Source: CAYNRG01 sp047974855 (GTDB lineage: Bacteria; Bacillota_I; Bacilli_A; Erysipelotrichales; Erysipelotrichaceae). Taken from it: a DNA stretch of 64,000 nt. The stretch lies in contig JBKECT010000033.1 in assembly GCA_047974855.1 (NCBI GenBank), positions 1-64,000 of the forward strand, written 5' to 3'. Positions 32,491-42,346 of this stretch are shown here, piece by piece. A program made the position numbers and the translations under genes. The first letter of the stretch is position 1, and each line of letters opens with the position of its first letter. The notes beneath the pieces were generated by a model that saw only the letters and a program-made list of their open reading frames with translations, was not told where the DNA came from and did not search any database.

Positions 32491-32964
32491 ATGACACAAT
32501 ATGATATAGAATATAAGAAAAAGGTTCTAGCGTATCTAGATAAGAATGGCATTAGTGCAGCTTGTAGAAAATTTGGACATAGTAAGTCTGTTATCTATCG
32601 TTGGAAGCGGAAAGAAAAGACGGTGGGATTTGTGAGAAAGAAAAACAAAACATATACATTAAATGAAAAGTTAGATATTTTAAACTACTACTGGAAAAAT
32701 GGTACTACAGAAACAGAAAGTAAATATGACATCAATAATTCAGTGATTTTTAAGTTGGAAAGACTATTCAAAGAGTATGGAACAGAAGCTTTAAGTTATG
32801 ATGGTAGAGGAAGACGGCCTAATTCATTAGGGAGTAAAAAAGATATTAATACAGATAAGGATTTGCTAGAAGAAAATCAAATGTTGAAAATGGAAAATGA
32901 ATATTTAAAAAAGCTAGACACCTTGGTTCAAGAACGGGAAGAGCGAGAACTAAAGAAAAAGTAA
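32491..32964 (+). CDS. IS3 OrfA (DNA-binding part of the transposase)
   Basis: A 157-aa helix-turn-helix protein (GISAACRKFGHSKSVIYRWK; a second HTH about residues 55-90) with a leucine-zipper-like end (LLEENQMLKMENEYLKKLDT). The ATG at 32491 follows AAAGGTGGG. The stop TAA at 32962 follows AAGAAAAAG, an A-rich slip site for -1 frameshifting into orfB. Confidence 0.85.
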   Translation: MTQYDIEYKKKVLAYLDKNGISAACRKFGHSKSVIYRWKRKEKTVGFVRKKNKTYTLNEKLDILNYYWKNGTTETESKYDINNSVIFKLERLFKEYGTEALSYDGRGRRPNSLGSKKDINTDKDLLEENQMLKMENEYLKKLDTLVQEREERELKKK

Positions 32965-33014
32965 GAATTGTATATGAGCTAAGGCAAGAATATTCATACC
33001 CACTATTACAATTA

Positions 33015-33800
33015 TTGAAGATATCAAATCTAGCTAAATCAACGTATTATGACAATATACAGGCTATGAATAGAGAAGATAAAGATCTTTGGCTAAAAGA
33101 TAAAGGAATATATGGATATAGACGTATGACAATAGCGATGAACTTAGATGAAGACATAATTCAAAGGTATGGAGCAGTAAACCATAAGCGTGTTAGACGT
33201 CTAATGATTATATTGGGATTAAAATCAAAAGTAAGAGTCAAGAAATATAAGTCATATAAAGGTGAAGTAGGAAAAGTAGCTCCAAACATTCTTAATAGAG
33301 ACTTTTGTACAACAAGTACAAATCAAAAATATGTAAGTGACATAACAGAGTTTAAGATAGCGGGTACAAAGGTATATTTATCACCATTAATTGATATTCA
33401 CACAAGTGAAGTAGTGAGTTATTCATATGGTAGAACACCAAATGTAGAGTTAGTAATGAAAATGTTAGATAAAGGATTACCAAATAGTACATACAATGAT
33501 TTGTTGATTCATACAGATCAAGGTTTTCAATATCAAAATATACGATTTATTGAACACTTAAAATCAAAAGTTGTAGTACAAAGTATGTCGCGTAGAGGAA
33601 ACTGCTATGATAATGCAATGGCAGAGAATTTCTTTTCACATTTAAAAGCAGAGTTTTACAAAATAAATAAGTTTAAGTCAGTGAAAGAGTTTAGTAAAAA
33701 GTTAGAAGATTACATAGAATATTACAATACTAAAAGAATAGTAACGAAACTAAAAATGCCCCCGACACAATATCGAGAGCAAAATTTAGTAATTATTTAA
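33015..33800 (+). CDS. IS3 OrfB (catalytic part of the transposase)
   Basis: The DDE integrase domain is complete: SDITEFKI (D), LLIHTDQGFQYQ (D), GNCYDNAMAENFFSHLKAEF (E), and YNTKRIVTKLKMPPTQYRE. The orfB frame is open upstream from about 32950 (KVRIVYELRQEYSYPLLQLL), so the true product is an OrfA-OrfB fusion made by -1 frameshift; the first codon used here (TTG) is only a formal start. Confidence 0.85.
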   Translation: MKISNLAKSTYYDNIQAMNREDKDLWLKDKGIYGYRRMTIAMNLDEDIIQRYGAVNHKRVRRLMIILGLKSKVRVKKYKSYKGEVGKVAPNILNRDFCTTSTNQKYVSDITEFKIAGTKVYLSPLIDIHTSEVVSYSYGRTPNVELVMKMLDKGLPNSTYNDLLIHTDQGFQYQNIRFIEHLKSKVVVQSMSRRGNCYDNAMAENFFSHLKAEFYKINKFKSVKEFSKKLEDYIEYYNTKRIVTKLKMPPTQYREQNLVII

Positions 33801-33899
33801 TTTGAAAATTTATTCCGGAAAACCGGGTTCAGTACACAGGAGTGTTCTTTTTTTTATTTGAAATTAGTTAAACTTATACTGTCATAAGGAGGACAGTAT

Positions 33900-35195
33900 A
33901 TGATCAGAAATAACACTAATTCAAAAATTACAGATTCATCAGATGAAAGGAATATTGCAATTTACTGCAGAGTATCCACACGTGATCAAGCTGAATTTGG
34001 ATATTCAGTTCGTGATCAAGAAAGCAAGATAGGAAAATATCTAGACTATATCGAAGATATACCTGATAAGTGTAGAGCACTTTATAAGGATGAAGGACAA
34101 TCTGCAAAAAATCTTAAAAGAAAAGAATTCACTCGCTTAATGGACGATATTAAAAAGAATCAAATTAAAGCAGTTATTATTCATAACATGGATTGGTTAA
34201 CAAGAAGAATGAAAGACTTTATCGAGCTTATTGAGTTATTCGAAAAGCACGACGTCGAGCTGATCAGCTTAAGAGAGAAAATAGAGACAAACAGTGCAAT
34301 GGGAAGGTTTTTGGTTAACTTCATAGTTCTCATTGCTCAATGGGAAAGAGAGACTATCAGTGAGAGAACCATTCGAGGATTAGATCGCTCAGCTATCGAA
34401 GGAAATTACTCAGTTGGAGGGAACAGGTTACCCTATGGTTATAAAAAGAAAAATAAAAAACTCATTATCGATGAAAAAGAGGCCAATATCGTGCAATGGA
34501 TTTTTAATAGTATAGAGAACAGTCGATACAACCTAACCATAATAGCTTATGATTTAAATAAGAGAAAAGTCAAATCATCCTCCTGGGAAAAGTGGACAGA
34601 TAGTATAGTTAAAAGTATTCTCACAAATTCCATTTATTATGGTACGTTCAAGAACTCGCGAATTTCACTAAGCAATCACTCTCCTGCTATTGTATCTGCA
34701 GACCAATTCTATAGAGTTCAAGATATTTTGAAAAAACGTTCAAGAACACCAAAACATTTTTATACATTTGCATCTCTTTTAATTTGTGGTGAGTGTGGTG
34801 AACACTTGGTTGTAGAATCTGCTCAAAGCAAAGGGAGAACATATTTATATTATCGATGCAGGAAGTGCAAAAAACGTATTTCTGAAAAGAAACTAAATAA
34901 TAGCATTTCATCTGATCTAGCAAAAATTTATAGCGAAAATTCACCAGAGCTCAAAAGCTTTTTAAGGAAGGAGAAAAGAATCCACCTACAGAATAAAACT
35001 ATACATTTATTCAATGGTAATATCGAAGACTGCTCTAGTAGCTTATTCAACGTAGAAGAACTAGACTCTATTAAATCCCACTGTCTAAATAATTGGACAA
35101 AGTTCACACCATATGAGAAAAGGAGTGCATTATTGAAAATAATAAAATCAATTCAAATAACTGACTTCGATACAATTCAATGTATAATCACATGA
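33900..35195 (+). CDS. serine recombinase, 431 aa
   Basis: The resolvase domain begins at about residue 18 (IAIYCRVSTRDQ, nucleophile Ser near 25; MDWLTRRMKD), then a recombinase domain (GGNRLPYGYKKKNKKL) and a zinc ribbon (CGECGEHLVV..CRKCKK). This is the complete domain set that the frameshifted enzyme at 394-1661 would have. It is probably the integrase of a separate small element together with the DUF5677 gene. A good GGAGGA ribosome binding site lies 5 nt before the ATG. Confidence 0.88.
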   Translation: MIRNNTNSKITDSSDERNIAIYCRVSTRDQAEFGYSVRDQESKIGKYLDYIEDIPDKCRALYKDEGQSAKNLKRKEFTRLMDDIKKNQIKAVIIHNMDWLTRRMKDFIELIELFEKHDVELISLREKIETNSAMGRFLVNFIVLIAQWERETISERTIRGLDRSAIEGNYSVGGNRLPYGYKKKNKKLIIDEKEANIVQWIFNSIENSRYNLTIIAYDLNKRKVKSSSWEKWTDSIVKSILTNSIYYGTFKNSRISLSNHSPAIVSADQFYRVQDILKKRSRTPKHFYTFASLLICGECGEHLVVESAQSKGRTYLYYRCRKCKKRISEKKLNNSISSDLAKIYSENSPELKSFLRKEKRIHLQNKTIHLFNGNIEDCSSSLFNVEELDSIKSHCLNNWTKFTPYEKRSALLKIIKSIQITDFDTIQCIIT

Positions 35196-35272
35196 TTATT
35201 ATCATATACCTCAGTTCAATATTGGAAAGGAATGGAAAATCCTATATACTATAGTATATAGGAGGAACTTTT

Positions 35273-36297
35273 ATGACAGATCAGGAATACAATTTTATAA
35301 ATGAAACACTCGAAAAACACTTACAGAAACATCTTGAGAAAGCAAAAAATCAAGAAGAAAAAGACAGAATAAATGAAAACTTTAAAAAAATCGTAATGAT
35401 TCAATATCAGCCCTTCTCGATAAATTAGCATACGATAGAACCACTCATCTTCATAAAATTATGCATAGCGAAGTAATGAAATCACGCGCTCATGACCTTG
35501 AGTTTCTAGCAATCAATGAGCAAGTTTGGGGTAATGCATTTGTAGCATCTGAAGCAATGTACCTTATGATTTTGGATATAACAGGACACTGCCTTAAATA
35601 TGCTAATACTCTTTCTCAAGAAGAAAGACTAGAGAAATATTTTACATTTACAACTATACAGCAGCCTCATGCTCGTGCAATGCAGCAATTTCTTGAAATT
35701 ATTACTTTGATGAGAAATGGCTTTACAGACTGTGCTTATGCTCGTTGGCGCTCTTTATATGAAATATCTGTAATTGCTTCGTTTATTGTTAATCAAGGAG
35801 AGAAAGTAGCTGAGGCTTTTATAGATTCCATAGCTACTGAAAAGCAATATGAATGGGCTAAATCTAGTGGTCTTTTCAGCAAATCTAAACGTGTAACGTT
35901 CAACGACATAAGAAAGCATAGTGATATCCAATCCTCTTTGTATGATCAATATTCTTTAGCCAGTAAGCTTATTCATGCTTCTTCAGATGGAACTTTTTCA
36001 AGGTTTGGATCACCTAATGATAGTGAGGACATCCTGATTGGTAGATCTGATTATGGAATTACTACCCCTGCAGAGCACTCCGCAATCTCTCTTGTTCAAA
36101 TTACCTCAATACTACTCGAAATATTTCCTTCAGATTTAAATTCTGTCTCAGAAAAATATATTGTCAATTGGATTCAAGTTATTAGAGAATCTTATTTTAA
36201 AATTCACGATGAAGCCTTTCCTAAAGAAGAGAAACTTTGGAAGGATGGAATGGTAAGCTTCCTAAATAATGAATTTGAAAAAGCAGAAGAAGAGTAA
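35273..36297 (+). CDS. DUF5677-type protein, frameshifted near its start
   Basis: ATG 35273, after AGGAGGAACTTTT, opens MTDQEYNFINETLEKHLQKH and ends after 51 codons. A -1 shift in the A7 run near 35383-35389 joins it to the frame NDSISALLDKLAYDRTTHLH that continues as the 278-aa protein starting at 35461 (MHSEVMKSRAHD). The main body (IITLMRNGFTDCAYARWRSL, YSLASKLIHASSD) matches DUF5677, helical proteins of unknown function common on mobile and defence DNA. Full length would be about 340 aa. This is the second A7 indel of this kind in the window. Confidence 0.7.
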
Positions 36298-36591
36298 TTA
36301 ATTTAAATTTTCCTTTTACGGAAATTTAAAATTATGCTACCATAGATTTATCAAATGGTAGATTGATTTATCCCTTGAAGTTTCGTTTTATTACGAGACC
36401 TCGCACCATGATGTATTGATGAAATAGCATATGATTTTAAAGGCAACTTTAGAATACGATGCTGTTTTTTTATTGATAAATAAGCAAGTATTCATCATTC
36501 TTTGAAAAGTGAATATATAGTGCTTATAAAAAATCGTAAACAATTCATAAATTCTTTTATTTTTCTTAAACAATTTGGATATAAAATTAAA
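36298..36591. other. gene-free stretch with a weak terminator
   Basis: TTAAATTTTCC..GGAAATTTAA (about 36300-36326) may end the DUF5677 transcript. The rest, down to 36591, shows no gene. Confidence 0.45.
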
Positions 36592-36626
36592 AAGAGCTGA
36601 TCAAACCTTTGTTTGTCAACTCTCTA
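36592..36626 (-). terminator. terminator of the cellobiose-type operon
   Basis: On the minus strand AGAGTTGACAAAC and GTTTGATCAGCTCT pair with two G-U or mismatch positions and are followed by TTTTT. Confidence 0.7.
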
Positions 36627-36645
36627 AACTTTAACTCTCTTTTTG

Positions 36646-37968
36646 TTATTGTGGCCTGTTTTTACTCATGTGCGTTAAGTATTTAGCATGCGCTTCAAAT
36701 AGTTTTTCATACACAATTTTATTTTTTTCATCTGACCGAGTTAATGGACAAAGGTTCGCTGCAAGCAATCCTTTGTTGTAATCTCCTTCATATGCCGCTT
36801 CACATGTTGCAAGCTCAAACGCTTTAATTGATTGATATAATCCTCTTACAGTTTCCGGAATCATCGTAATTCTTTCTAGCGGTTTAGGACCATCTTTAGT
36901 AATGCGACAACTGATTTCTATCGTATCTGTTGCATCCAAGTTCTTTATGTGTCCATCATTTAAAACGTTTACTACATGGATACGCCCTTCATCATTATGT
37001 AATGATGCTAGTACATCGCACGCAACATCTGAGTAATGAGCACCACCACGTTTTGATAATTCTTCTGGTTTTTCTTTTAAATTCAAATCTTTATATTTTT
37101 CAAATAACTGTGCTTCGTATTCCATAACTTCTTCCGCACGTGTTTTATTATTTTTGAATTTTTCCATTTGTTCAATTACCATTTCCTCATACTTATAATA
37201 GTAGCGGTGGTAGGGACAAAGGAATAATCCTAACGTTTTTACAAATGTTTTTTCCCAAGGAATCGCATGAACATTAGCTGGAGTATTTTGTGTTTCCTCA
37301 GTATACAGCTTTAATGCACGGTCTGTTACATCTTCACCTTTTAAATAAACTTTTGTTCCCCAAACCATGTGATTTAACCCAATCATATCCATTTCCACAT
37401 CTTCAACATCTGCTTCTAGTTGCTTAGCTGTTTCTGCTTTCATTCCATAAGGAACATTGCATACTCCGATGAAACGTTTAAAGTCTGTGTATTTAGCAAC
37501 CGCTTGTGTAACCATTCCAGATGGATTAGTAAAATTGACGATCCAAGCATCAGGTGCTAGTGCTTGTACATCTTTAACAATATCCAAGATAACAGGGATT
37601 GTTCTAAGTCCTTTAAACATCCCACCTAATCCATTTGTTTCTTGACCTAATAAACCATATTCATTAGGGATTCTTTCATCTTTTTTTCGTGCATCTAGAA
37701 ACCCCACTCTAAATTGTGTTGTTACAAAATTTGCATCTTTAATAGCAGCTTGACGGTCCATTGTAATAACAACTTTAGTTGGAAGCCCTGCTTTTTCAAA
37801 CATCCGTTGTGCCAATGCCCCAACAATTTCCACTTTTTCTCTTCCCTCTTCAATATCAACAAGCCAAAGCTCATCAATGGGAAACCGGTCAAAACGTTTT
37901 ATAAATCCCTCTACTAGTTCTGGTGTATAGGATGACCCTCCACCAATTGTTGCTACTTTTAATCCCAT
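36646..37968 (-). CDS. 6-phospho-beta-glucosidase, GH4 family
   Basis: A 440-aa NAD- and metal-dependent glycosidase. The nucleotide loop IGGGSSYTPE is at residues 8-17; GQETNGLGGMFKGLRTIPV, the metal-binding cysteine in CNVPYGM (about 169) and GLNHMVWG (about 199) are present. It cuts phosphorylated cellobiose or a related beta-glucoside brought in by the PTS of this operon. Comparable to LicH, CelF and ChbF. Last gene of the operon. Confidence 0.93.
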   Translation of the reverse strand: MGLKVATIGGGSSYTPELVEGFIKRFDRFPIDELWLVDIEEGREKVEIVGALAQRMFEKAGLPTKVVITMDRQAAIKDANFVTTQFRVGFLDARKKDERIPNEYGLLGQETNGLGGMFKGLRTIPVILDIVKDVQALAPDAWIVNFTNPSGMVTQAVAKYTDFKRFIGVCNVPYGMKAETAKQLEADVEDVEMDMIGLNHMVWGTKVYLKGEDVTDRALKLYTEETQNTPANVHAIPWEKTFVKTLGLFLCPYHRYYYKYEEMVIEQMEKFKNNKTRAEEVMEYEAQLFEKYKDLNLKEKPEELSKRGGAHYSDVACDVLASLHNDEGRIHVVNVLNDGHIKNLDATDTIEISCRITKDGPKPLERITMIPETVRGLYQSIKAFELATCEAAYEGDYNKGLLAANLCPLTRSDEKNKIVYEKLFEAHAKYLTHMSKNRPQ

Positions 37969-38032
37969 ATTTTATCCTCTTTCTATTTTCAATAAAAATG
38001 AACACTCAAAAAATGACTGTTCACATAATTTC

Positions 38033-38344
38033 TTATTGGTTGAATTCTTTATATAATTCCAAAGCACTTTCTAAAACTTTAGGTCCATTTACTAGCCCAT
38101 AATCTTGCATATTGATTACCATAACTGGTTTTGTAGGTAATTTTTCTTTGATTGATTTTTCTCTGAATTTGATTTGAGGTCCTAGTAGTACAACATCAGC
38201 CTCTACACCCTTTTCAGCCGCTTTTGCTTCTGCAAATGCTTCAATTTCTAAATCTGTCATTCCTTGCTCTTCCGCTGCCTTTTTCATTTTTGTTACCAAT
38301 AATGAAGTAGACATTCCTGCTGAACAAAATAAATAAATTTTCAT
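38033..38344 (-). CDS. PTS lactose/cellobiose-family IIB
   Basis: A 103-aa cytoplasmic phosphocarrier with the active cysteine in YLFCSAGMSTSLL (residue 7). It passes phosphate from IIA to the incoming sugar bound by IIC. Full length for the family; 30 nt separate it from the deacetylase gene upstream. Confidence 0.93.
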   Translation of the reverse strand: MKIYLFCSAGMSTSLLVTKMKKAAEEQGMTDLEIEAFAEAKAAEKGVEADVVLLGPQIKFREKSIKEKLPTKPVMVINMQDYGLVNGPKVLESALELYKEFNQ

Positions 38345-38376
38345 GGATAATTCCTCCTCTTTCTATTTTTATTATA

Positions 38377-39090
38377 CTACAAATTTATGTTCTGATACGT
38401 AATTAATTCAACTTTTTTATCTGCTATGAGAGTTTTGACCTCATCCGATAATAAAGTATCTAACTCATCCTTTCTTTGGATAGCATAGCTTGTCGCATTC
38501 ACAAGCCCATTATCCACAAAGGCAGGGTGACACATCACCTCAACGATATCTCCCTGAGCAATTATTTTCTTTAGTTGATCAACAGTGATATCCTCTTTAT
38601 AGAAAGTTTCATCAAACAAAACTTTCTCTCCATACGGGGTATTGTAGCCGCGGACCTGCAACTGAAATTCATCTGCTAGTTTTAGTACCACCTGTTTTGC
38701 TTTCTCTTCCATATGAATGTGGTGATGAGAATCAATATGGGTTGGCTTTCCCCCTGTTTTTTCGATAAATAAGCTAATTTGAGTTCTCCACTCCTCTTCT
38801 AATTCTTTTTCATTAATTTCAACTGCTGCATCAAACATCTTCACTTTATCAAAAGTTCCATCACTTTTCACCAAACTTGGTGCATCTGTTAGCGGCTTAA
38901 ACATAGTTGCCACTAAGTGAATTCCTACTGCCAAGTCATAGCGGTTCATTAAGTCTATCGCATGCTCTATTGCTGGAGCATTCATCATCATAGTAGTGCT
39001 TGTTAGTATCCCATTTCTAAAACACTCCAAAATGCCATAATTAACTCCCTTTGATAATCCAAAGTCATCTGCATTAACAATTAACTTCAT
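38377..39090 (-). CDS. chbG: ChbG/YdjC carbohydrate deacetylase
   Basis: A 237-aa polysaccharide-deacetylase-like enzyme: LIVNADDFG (metal-binding Asp pair), VGIHLVATM, THIDSHHHIHM (metal histidines), EVMCHPAFVD. ChbG removes an acetyl group from chitobiose-6-phosphate so that a GH4 enzyme can act. Its presence suggests the operon handles acetylated disaccharides as well as cellobiose. Confidence 0.88.
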   Translation of the reverse strand: MKLIVNADDFGLSKGVNYGILECFRNGILTSTTMMMNAPAIEHAIDLMNRYDLAVGIHLVATMFKPLTDAPSLVKSDGTFDKVKMFDAAVEINEKELEEEWRTQISLFIEKTGGKPTHIDSHHHIHMEEKAKQVVLKLADEFQLQVRGYNTPYGEKVLFDETFYKEDITVDQLKKIIAQGDIVEVMCHPAFVDNGLVNATSYAIQRKDELDTLLSDEVKTLIADKKVELITYQNINL

Positions 39091-39092
39091 TT

Positions 39093-39422
39093 TTACTCAC
39101 CTGTTTGGACTTTTTGATACAGCTTAACAAATTCGGTTGCCATCAATTCGATGACTTCAGTTGTTAAGAGTTGATCTTCTGCATGCATCAGCATTAATGA
39201 AAACGGCAAGTCTTCACCGTTTGCTTCCTTTGTAACAAATTTGAAGTGGTGATGATGAGCCTCTGCCATCATCGATCTTCCTTCTTCAATTTTTTCTAAT
39301 GCTTCATTTATTTTTCCTTCTTTTGAAAGTTCAATAGCTTCCATATATGAACTTTTTGCTCCTCCAACAGTTGCAATCATTTGAAAAGCAGCCATTTGCA
39401 TTTCTTCTTTAACGTTTGTCAT
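39093..39422 (-). CDS. PTS lactose/cellobiose-family IIA
   Basis: A 109-aa helical protein with GGAKSSYMEAIELSKEG and the active histidine in MAEAHHHHFKF (about residues 71-74). It forms a trimer and accepts phosphate from HPr. Directly follows the GntR regulator gene and precedes chbG. Confidence 0.92.
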   Translation of the reverse strand: MTNVKEEMQMAAFQMIATVGGAKSSYMEAIELSKEGKINEALEKIEEGRSMMAEAHHHHFKFVTKEANGEDLPFSLMLMHAEDQLLTTEVIELMATEFVKLYQKVQTGE

Positions 39423-39464
39423 GTCTTTCTCCTTTTTATTAATTATAGCACATTAAATTATGCT

Positions 39465-40136
39465 TTAAAGCGTCATTTCTATTTTCTTTTTCTTAGGATT
39501 AATATACGATTTCACCACCGCATAGATTTTTCCTTCTCTTGTATGAATCGTGCTATCTATTCGCACTATAGCAACGCCGATGTCAACCTTTAATAAATTA
39601 GAATATTGAATGGGAACCACCATTGGTACAAAAACTTGGTGAATTGCTCCGTGGTTTATTGCCGCACTAAGTTTTAATATTTCACGTACATCCAACATTC
39701 CATTTTTATTAATCATGTGTCGAGCAATGTAGATTTCATCCAAACTCTCAGGTTCTCCATCACTGAAGTTTAACCTTGAAATTTGAACAACTAAGTCTTC
39801 TTCTCTAATATCTAATTTTTTTACTATTTCTTGATCACTCAATTTAATATTAAAGTAGATAATTTTATACTCTTTATCATCGGAAAATATTTCTATTCCC
39901 TGCTGCGTGATAACCTTTTTATGTAATTTTTGGTCTGCAACGAATGTCCCTATATTCTGAATCCGGTACAAAATTCCTTCTTCAACCAAAAGCTCAATCG
40001 CTTTTCTTACAGTCATTCTACTCACTGCATATTTCTTTTCTAGCTCTCGCTCCGATAAAATTGGAGTGTTGGCATCTTGTGTTTCAATTTCTTGGCGTAG
40101 AATGCTCATGATTTCTTGGTACACAGGCTTTGCCAT
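39465..40136 (-). CDS. GntR-family regulator (HutC/UTRA type)
   Basis: A winged helix (SERELEKKYAVSRMTVRKAI, residues 24-43) plus a UTRA ligand domain (about 80-220). It presumably senses a phosphorylated sugar and represses the operon through the palindrome GTGGTATATACCAC at 42255-42268. Encoded inside the operon it would control. Confidence 0.9.
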   Translation of the reverse strand: MAKPVYQEIMSILRQEIETQDANTPILSERELEKKYAVSRMTVRKAIELLVEEGILYRIQNIGTFVADQKLHKKVITQQGIEIFSDDKEYKIIYFNIKLSDQEIVKKLDIREEDLVVQISRLNFSDGEPESLDEIYIARHMINKNGMLDVREILKLSAAINHGAIHQVFVPMVVPIQYSNLLKVDIGVAIVRIDSTIHTREGKIYAVVKSYINPKKKKIEMTL

Positions 40137-40160
40137 TTTTATCCCCCTCTAACTAGAATA

Positions 40161-40604
40161 TTACTCTGCTTGACTATGATACTTAATATAGGTCTCTATT
40201 TGTCGCAGCCTTTTCTCCATTTTCTTTTTACTACTTCTACTATAAAAAAACATCACCAACTTATGATTAGCTTGATTTATCCCTTTATCACTTATAAACT
40301 CTTCTTCATATATGACGCGTGTTCCATCTTCTTCATCTTCTAAATCATAGCACATCGTCGTCACTCCACGATCGCTTTTCACAGTGGCTTTATATCGTTC
40401 ATTTTCTTTTAATTCCACTATCTTTATAGTACACTTACTTTCTTGTTTCATCTTTCCTGAAAGCATTTTTTTGTACTTGTATCCACTTTGAATTTCCTCT
40501 TCTTTAACATTTGGATGAACTTCTCTTACATCTTCTAGTAACGCTTGCTTTAAAGCGTCATAAAAGGCTGTACGTTTTACATCTAAATAAACATCTACTT
40601 TCAT
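40161..40604 (-). CDS. DUF3284-family protein
   Basis: A 147-aa START-like small protein (MKVDVYLDVKRTAFYDALKQ, YKYKKMLSGKMKQESKCTIK). DUF3284 genes recur in cellobiose-type PTS operons, but their activity is unknown. The ATG overlaps the stop of the 57-aa membrane gene (ATGA), so they are coupled. Confidence 0.75.
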   Translation of the reverse strand: MKVDVYLDVKRTAFYDALKQALLEDVREVHPNVKEEEIQSGYKYKKMLSGKMKQESKCTIKIVELKENERYKATVKSDRGVTTMCYDLEDEEDGTRVIYEEEFISDKGINQANHKLVMFFYSRSSKKKMEKRLRQIETYIKYHSQAE

Positions 40605-40774
40605 TTACCCTTACCTCGTTTCTTTTTGAGGACTATTAAAAACATACCCAGTACTGTGAAAAATAGGCCACCTGCAATCATCAGTGTGTAATTAGCTGAT
40701 CCAGGGGCTGTCATTATCATATATAGTCCAAATCCAATGATAAATATCTCCCATAAATAATTTTTATCTTGCAT
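40601..40774 (-). CDS. small membrane protein, 57 aa
   Basis: MQDKNYLWEIFIIGFGLYMI begins the first of two hydrophobic helices; the second is ANYTLMIAGGLFFTVLGMFL, and the end is basic (KKKRGKGK). Four-base overlap with the DUF3284 gene supports it. No family known. Confidence 0.6.
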   Translation of the reverse strand: MQDKNYLWEIFIIGFGLYMIMTAPGSANYTLMIAGGLFFTVLGMFLIVLKKKRGKGK

Positions 40775-40820
40775 TATTCTTGTCCTTCCATTTTATATAA
40801 CTATTGTACTCTTTTACATA

Positions 40821-40858
40821 AAAATAAGCAAAGTGAAATTCACCTTGCTTATTTATTT
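40821..40858 (-). terminator. intra-operon terminator-like hairpin
   Basis: AATAAGCAAGGTGAA pairs with TTTCACTTTGCTTATT on the minus strand just after the IIC stop codon, followed by TTTTTAT. It probably lowers expression of the downstream genes relative to IIC. Confidence 0.7.
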
Positions 40859-40869
40859 TCATCATTCAA

Positions 40870-42162
40870 TTAAGCATCTTTATTGGCTAATTTAACGAAT
40901 ATTGCCCAAATCACTGTGGCAAGTGCTAAGTTGAGTAATGCAAGAACTGCTGCTGTAATACTTCCACCTGTCGCAAGGAACGCAGAAATTACTGGAGGTG
41001 TCACCCAAGGTACTGATAAGATTACCGGCGGAACAAGTCCATAATATGTAGCAGCATAAGCTATAGCTGTTAATATTGGTGAAATGAATACAAACGGAAT
41101 AAAGTACATAGGACTTAGCACAATTGGAAGTCCAAAAATAACCGGTTCATTAATATTAAATACACCCATTGGAGCAGCTAATTTTGCAACAGCTTTCTCC
41201 CCATCTTTTTTACTAAGGAATAGGATTGCAATGATTAAGGCTAAAGTACACCCTGAACCACCCAAGAATACAAAGGCATCAAATGATCCTTTTGTCCATA
41301 AGTGGAATCCATCAGCTGCTCTTCCTGCAGTTTGATAAAGTGTTTGGTTTTCAAGTAACATTGTTCCATACACACCTTCAATTACCGGTCCAAGTACGTT
41401 AACTCCATGAAGTCCAAAGAACCAAAACAGTCCAACAAGAAGTGATGTAAGAAGGACAATAGGTAATCCTGCCGCAACATTCATAAATGGTGATTGTAGA
41501 TAGTAAGAGATTAAATCTCCAATTGCTGATGCTCCTAGCCATGACGCATTAGCGCTAACTACATAAGCTACAATCCCCCAAACATAAATCGCAACTGTTC
41601 CAGGAATAATTGCTGCAAATGCTTTTGATACTGCTGGTGGTACAGACTCTGGTAATTTAATTGTAATGTTTCTTTTTGTTAGTGCAATATAAATCATTGT
41701 TGCAATTCCACCAACGATTAATGCTGTGAAAAGTCCAGCCGCATTCGTATAAGCGTAAGGGATATTCCCCCATGTTCCTTCAATCCCTTGTGGTGTAACC
41801 GCGATTAATGAAGCAAATGAAATTAATGCACCCGCAATAGGATTTACATCATACGCTTTGCTCAAGTGATATCCAAATGAAAATGCGAATGCCAGCGAGA
41901 ACATTGCGATAGTTCCCCACCATACGTTTCCATTGATTGAAATAAGCCATCCAAACATTTCTGGAATAGCTGGTACATTGAAAAGCCCATCTGCCCATAA
42001 ATCTCTAAAAAATACGTTTAGTAACACCGCAAATGATCCCGCCATTGTAAGTGGCATAATTGCGATGAATGAATCACGGATTGCCACTAAGTGCTTTTGT
42101 GATCCAATTTTTGCTGCTACCGGAACAAACTTTCGTTCCATCCATTCATAAAACTTTCCCAT
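40870..42162 (-). CDS. PTS cellobiose-family IIC
   Basis: A 430-aa permease with about ten hydrophobic segments and the family motifs AIRDSFIAIMPLTMAGSFAV and GVFNINEPVIFGLPIVLSP (the NEP motif for sugar binding). The start ATG at 42162 follows AAAGGGGAATTTTA. First gene of the operon. Substrate is likely cellobiose, chitobiose or a related beta-disaccharide. Confidence 0.93.
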   Translation of the reverse strand: MGKFYEWMERKFVPVAAKIGSQKHLVAIRDSFIAIMPLTMAGSFAVLLNVFFRDLWADGLFNVPAIPEMFGWLISINGNVWWGTIAMFSLAFAFSFGYHLSKAYDVNPIAGALISFASLIAVTPQGIEGTWGNIPYAYTNAAGLFTALIVGGIATMIYIALTKRNITIKLPESVPPAVSKAFAAIIPGTVAIYVWGIVAYVVSANASWLGASAIGDLISYYLQSPFMNVAAGLPIVLLTSLLVGLFWFFGLHGVNVLGPVIEGVYGTMLLENQTLYQTAGRAADGFHLWTKGSFDAFVFLGGSGCTLALIIAILFLSKKDGEKAVAKLAAPMGVFNINEPVIFGLPIVLSPMYFIPFVFISPILTAIAYAATYYGLVPPVILSVPWVTPPVISAFLATGGSITAAVLALLNLALATVIWAIFVKLANKDA

Positions 42163-42254
42163 TAAAATTCCCCTTTCTACATTATTAATTTTAATGTCGG
42201 GAGTATTCTCTCCCAAGCTCATGCGAGCATACAGCTAGGTTTTATCCACGCTTT

Positions 42255-42308
42255 GTGGTATATACCACTTGTATAAATTAACTATATCATAAAAAAAAAG
42301 AATTGCAA
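42255..42308 (-). promoter_or_regulatory. promoter and GntR-type operator of the cellobiose-type operon
   Basis: On the minus strand, -35 TTGCAA (42303-42308), 16-bp spacer, -10 TATAGT (42281-42286), and downstream the perfect palindrome GTGGTATATACCAC (42255-42268). That location just after the start site would block transcription when the GntR regulator is bound. Confidence 0.7.
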
Positions 42309-42346
42309 GCCCTTTCTTTTTTTGTTGTCATTTTCAAGTGTTTGTT

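Larger units (their letters stand above)
32438..33831 (+). mobile_element. IS3-family (IS150-like) insertion sequence
   Basis: Imperfect terminal inverted repeats start TGAACCCACTTTTCCGGA at 32438 and end at 33831 with TCCGGAAAACCGGGTTCA. The flanks CCTGTGCTA and GTACACAGG extend the symmetry, suggesting insertion into a palindromic or terminator-like target. The element carries orfA and orfB. Confidence 0.8.

Noticed and set aside
33831..33860. Possible programmed site beyond the IS3 end
   Set aside because: The symmetry with the left flank is better explained by insertion into a palindromic target.
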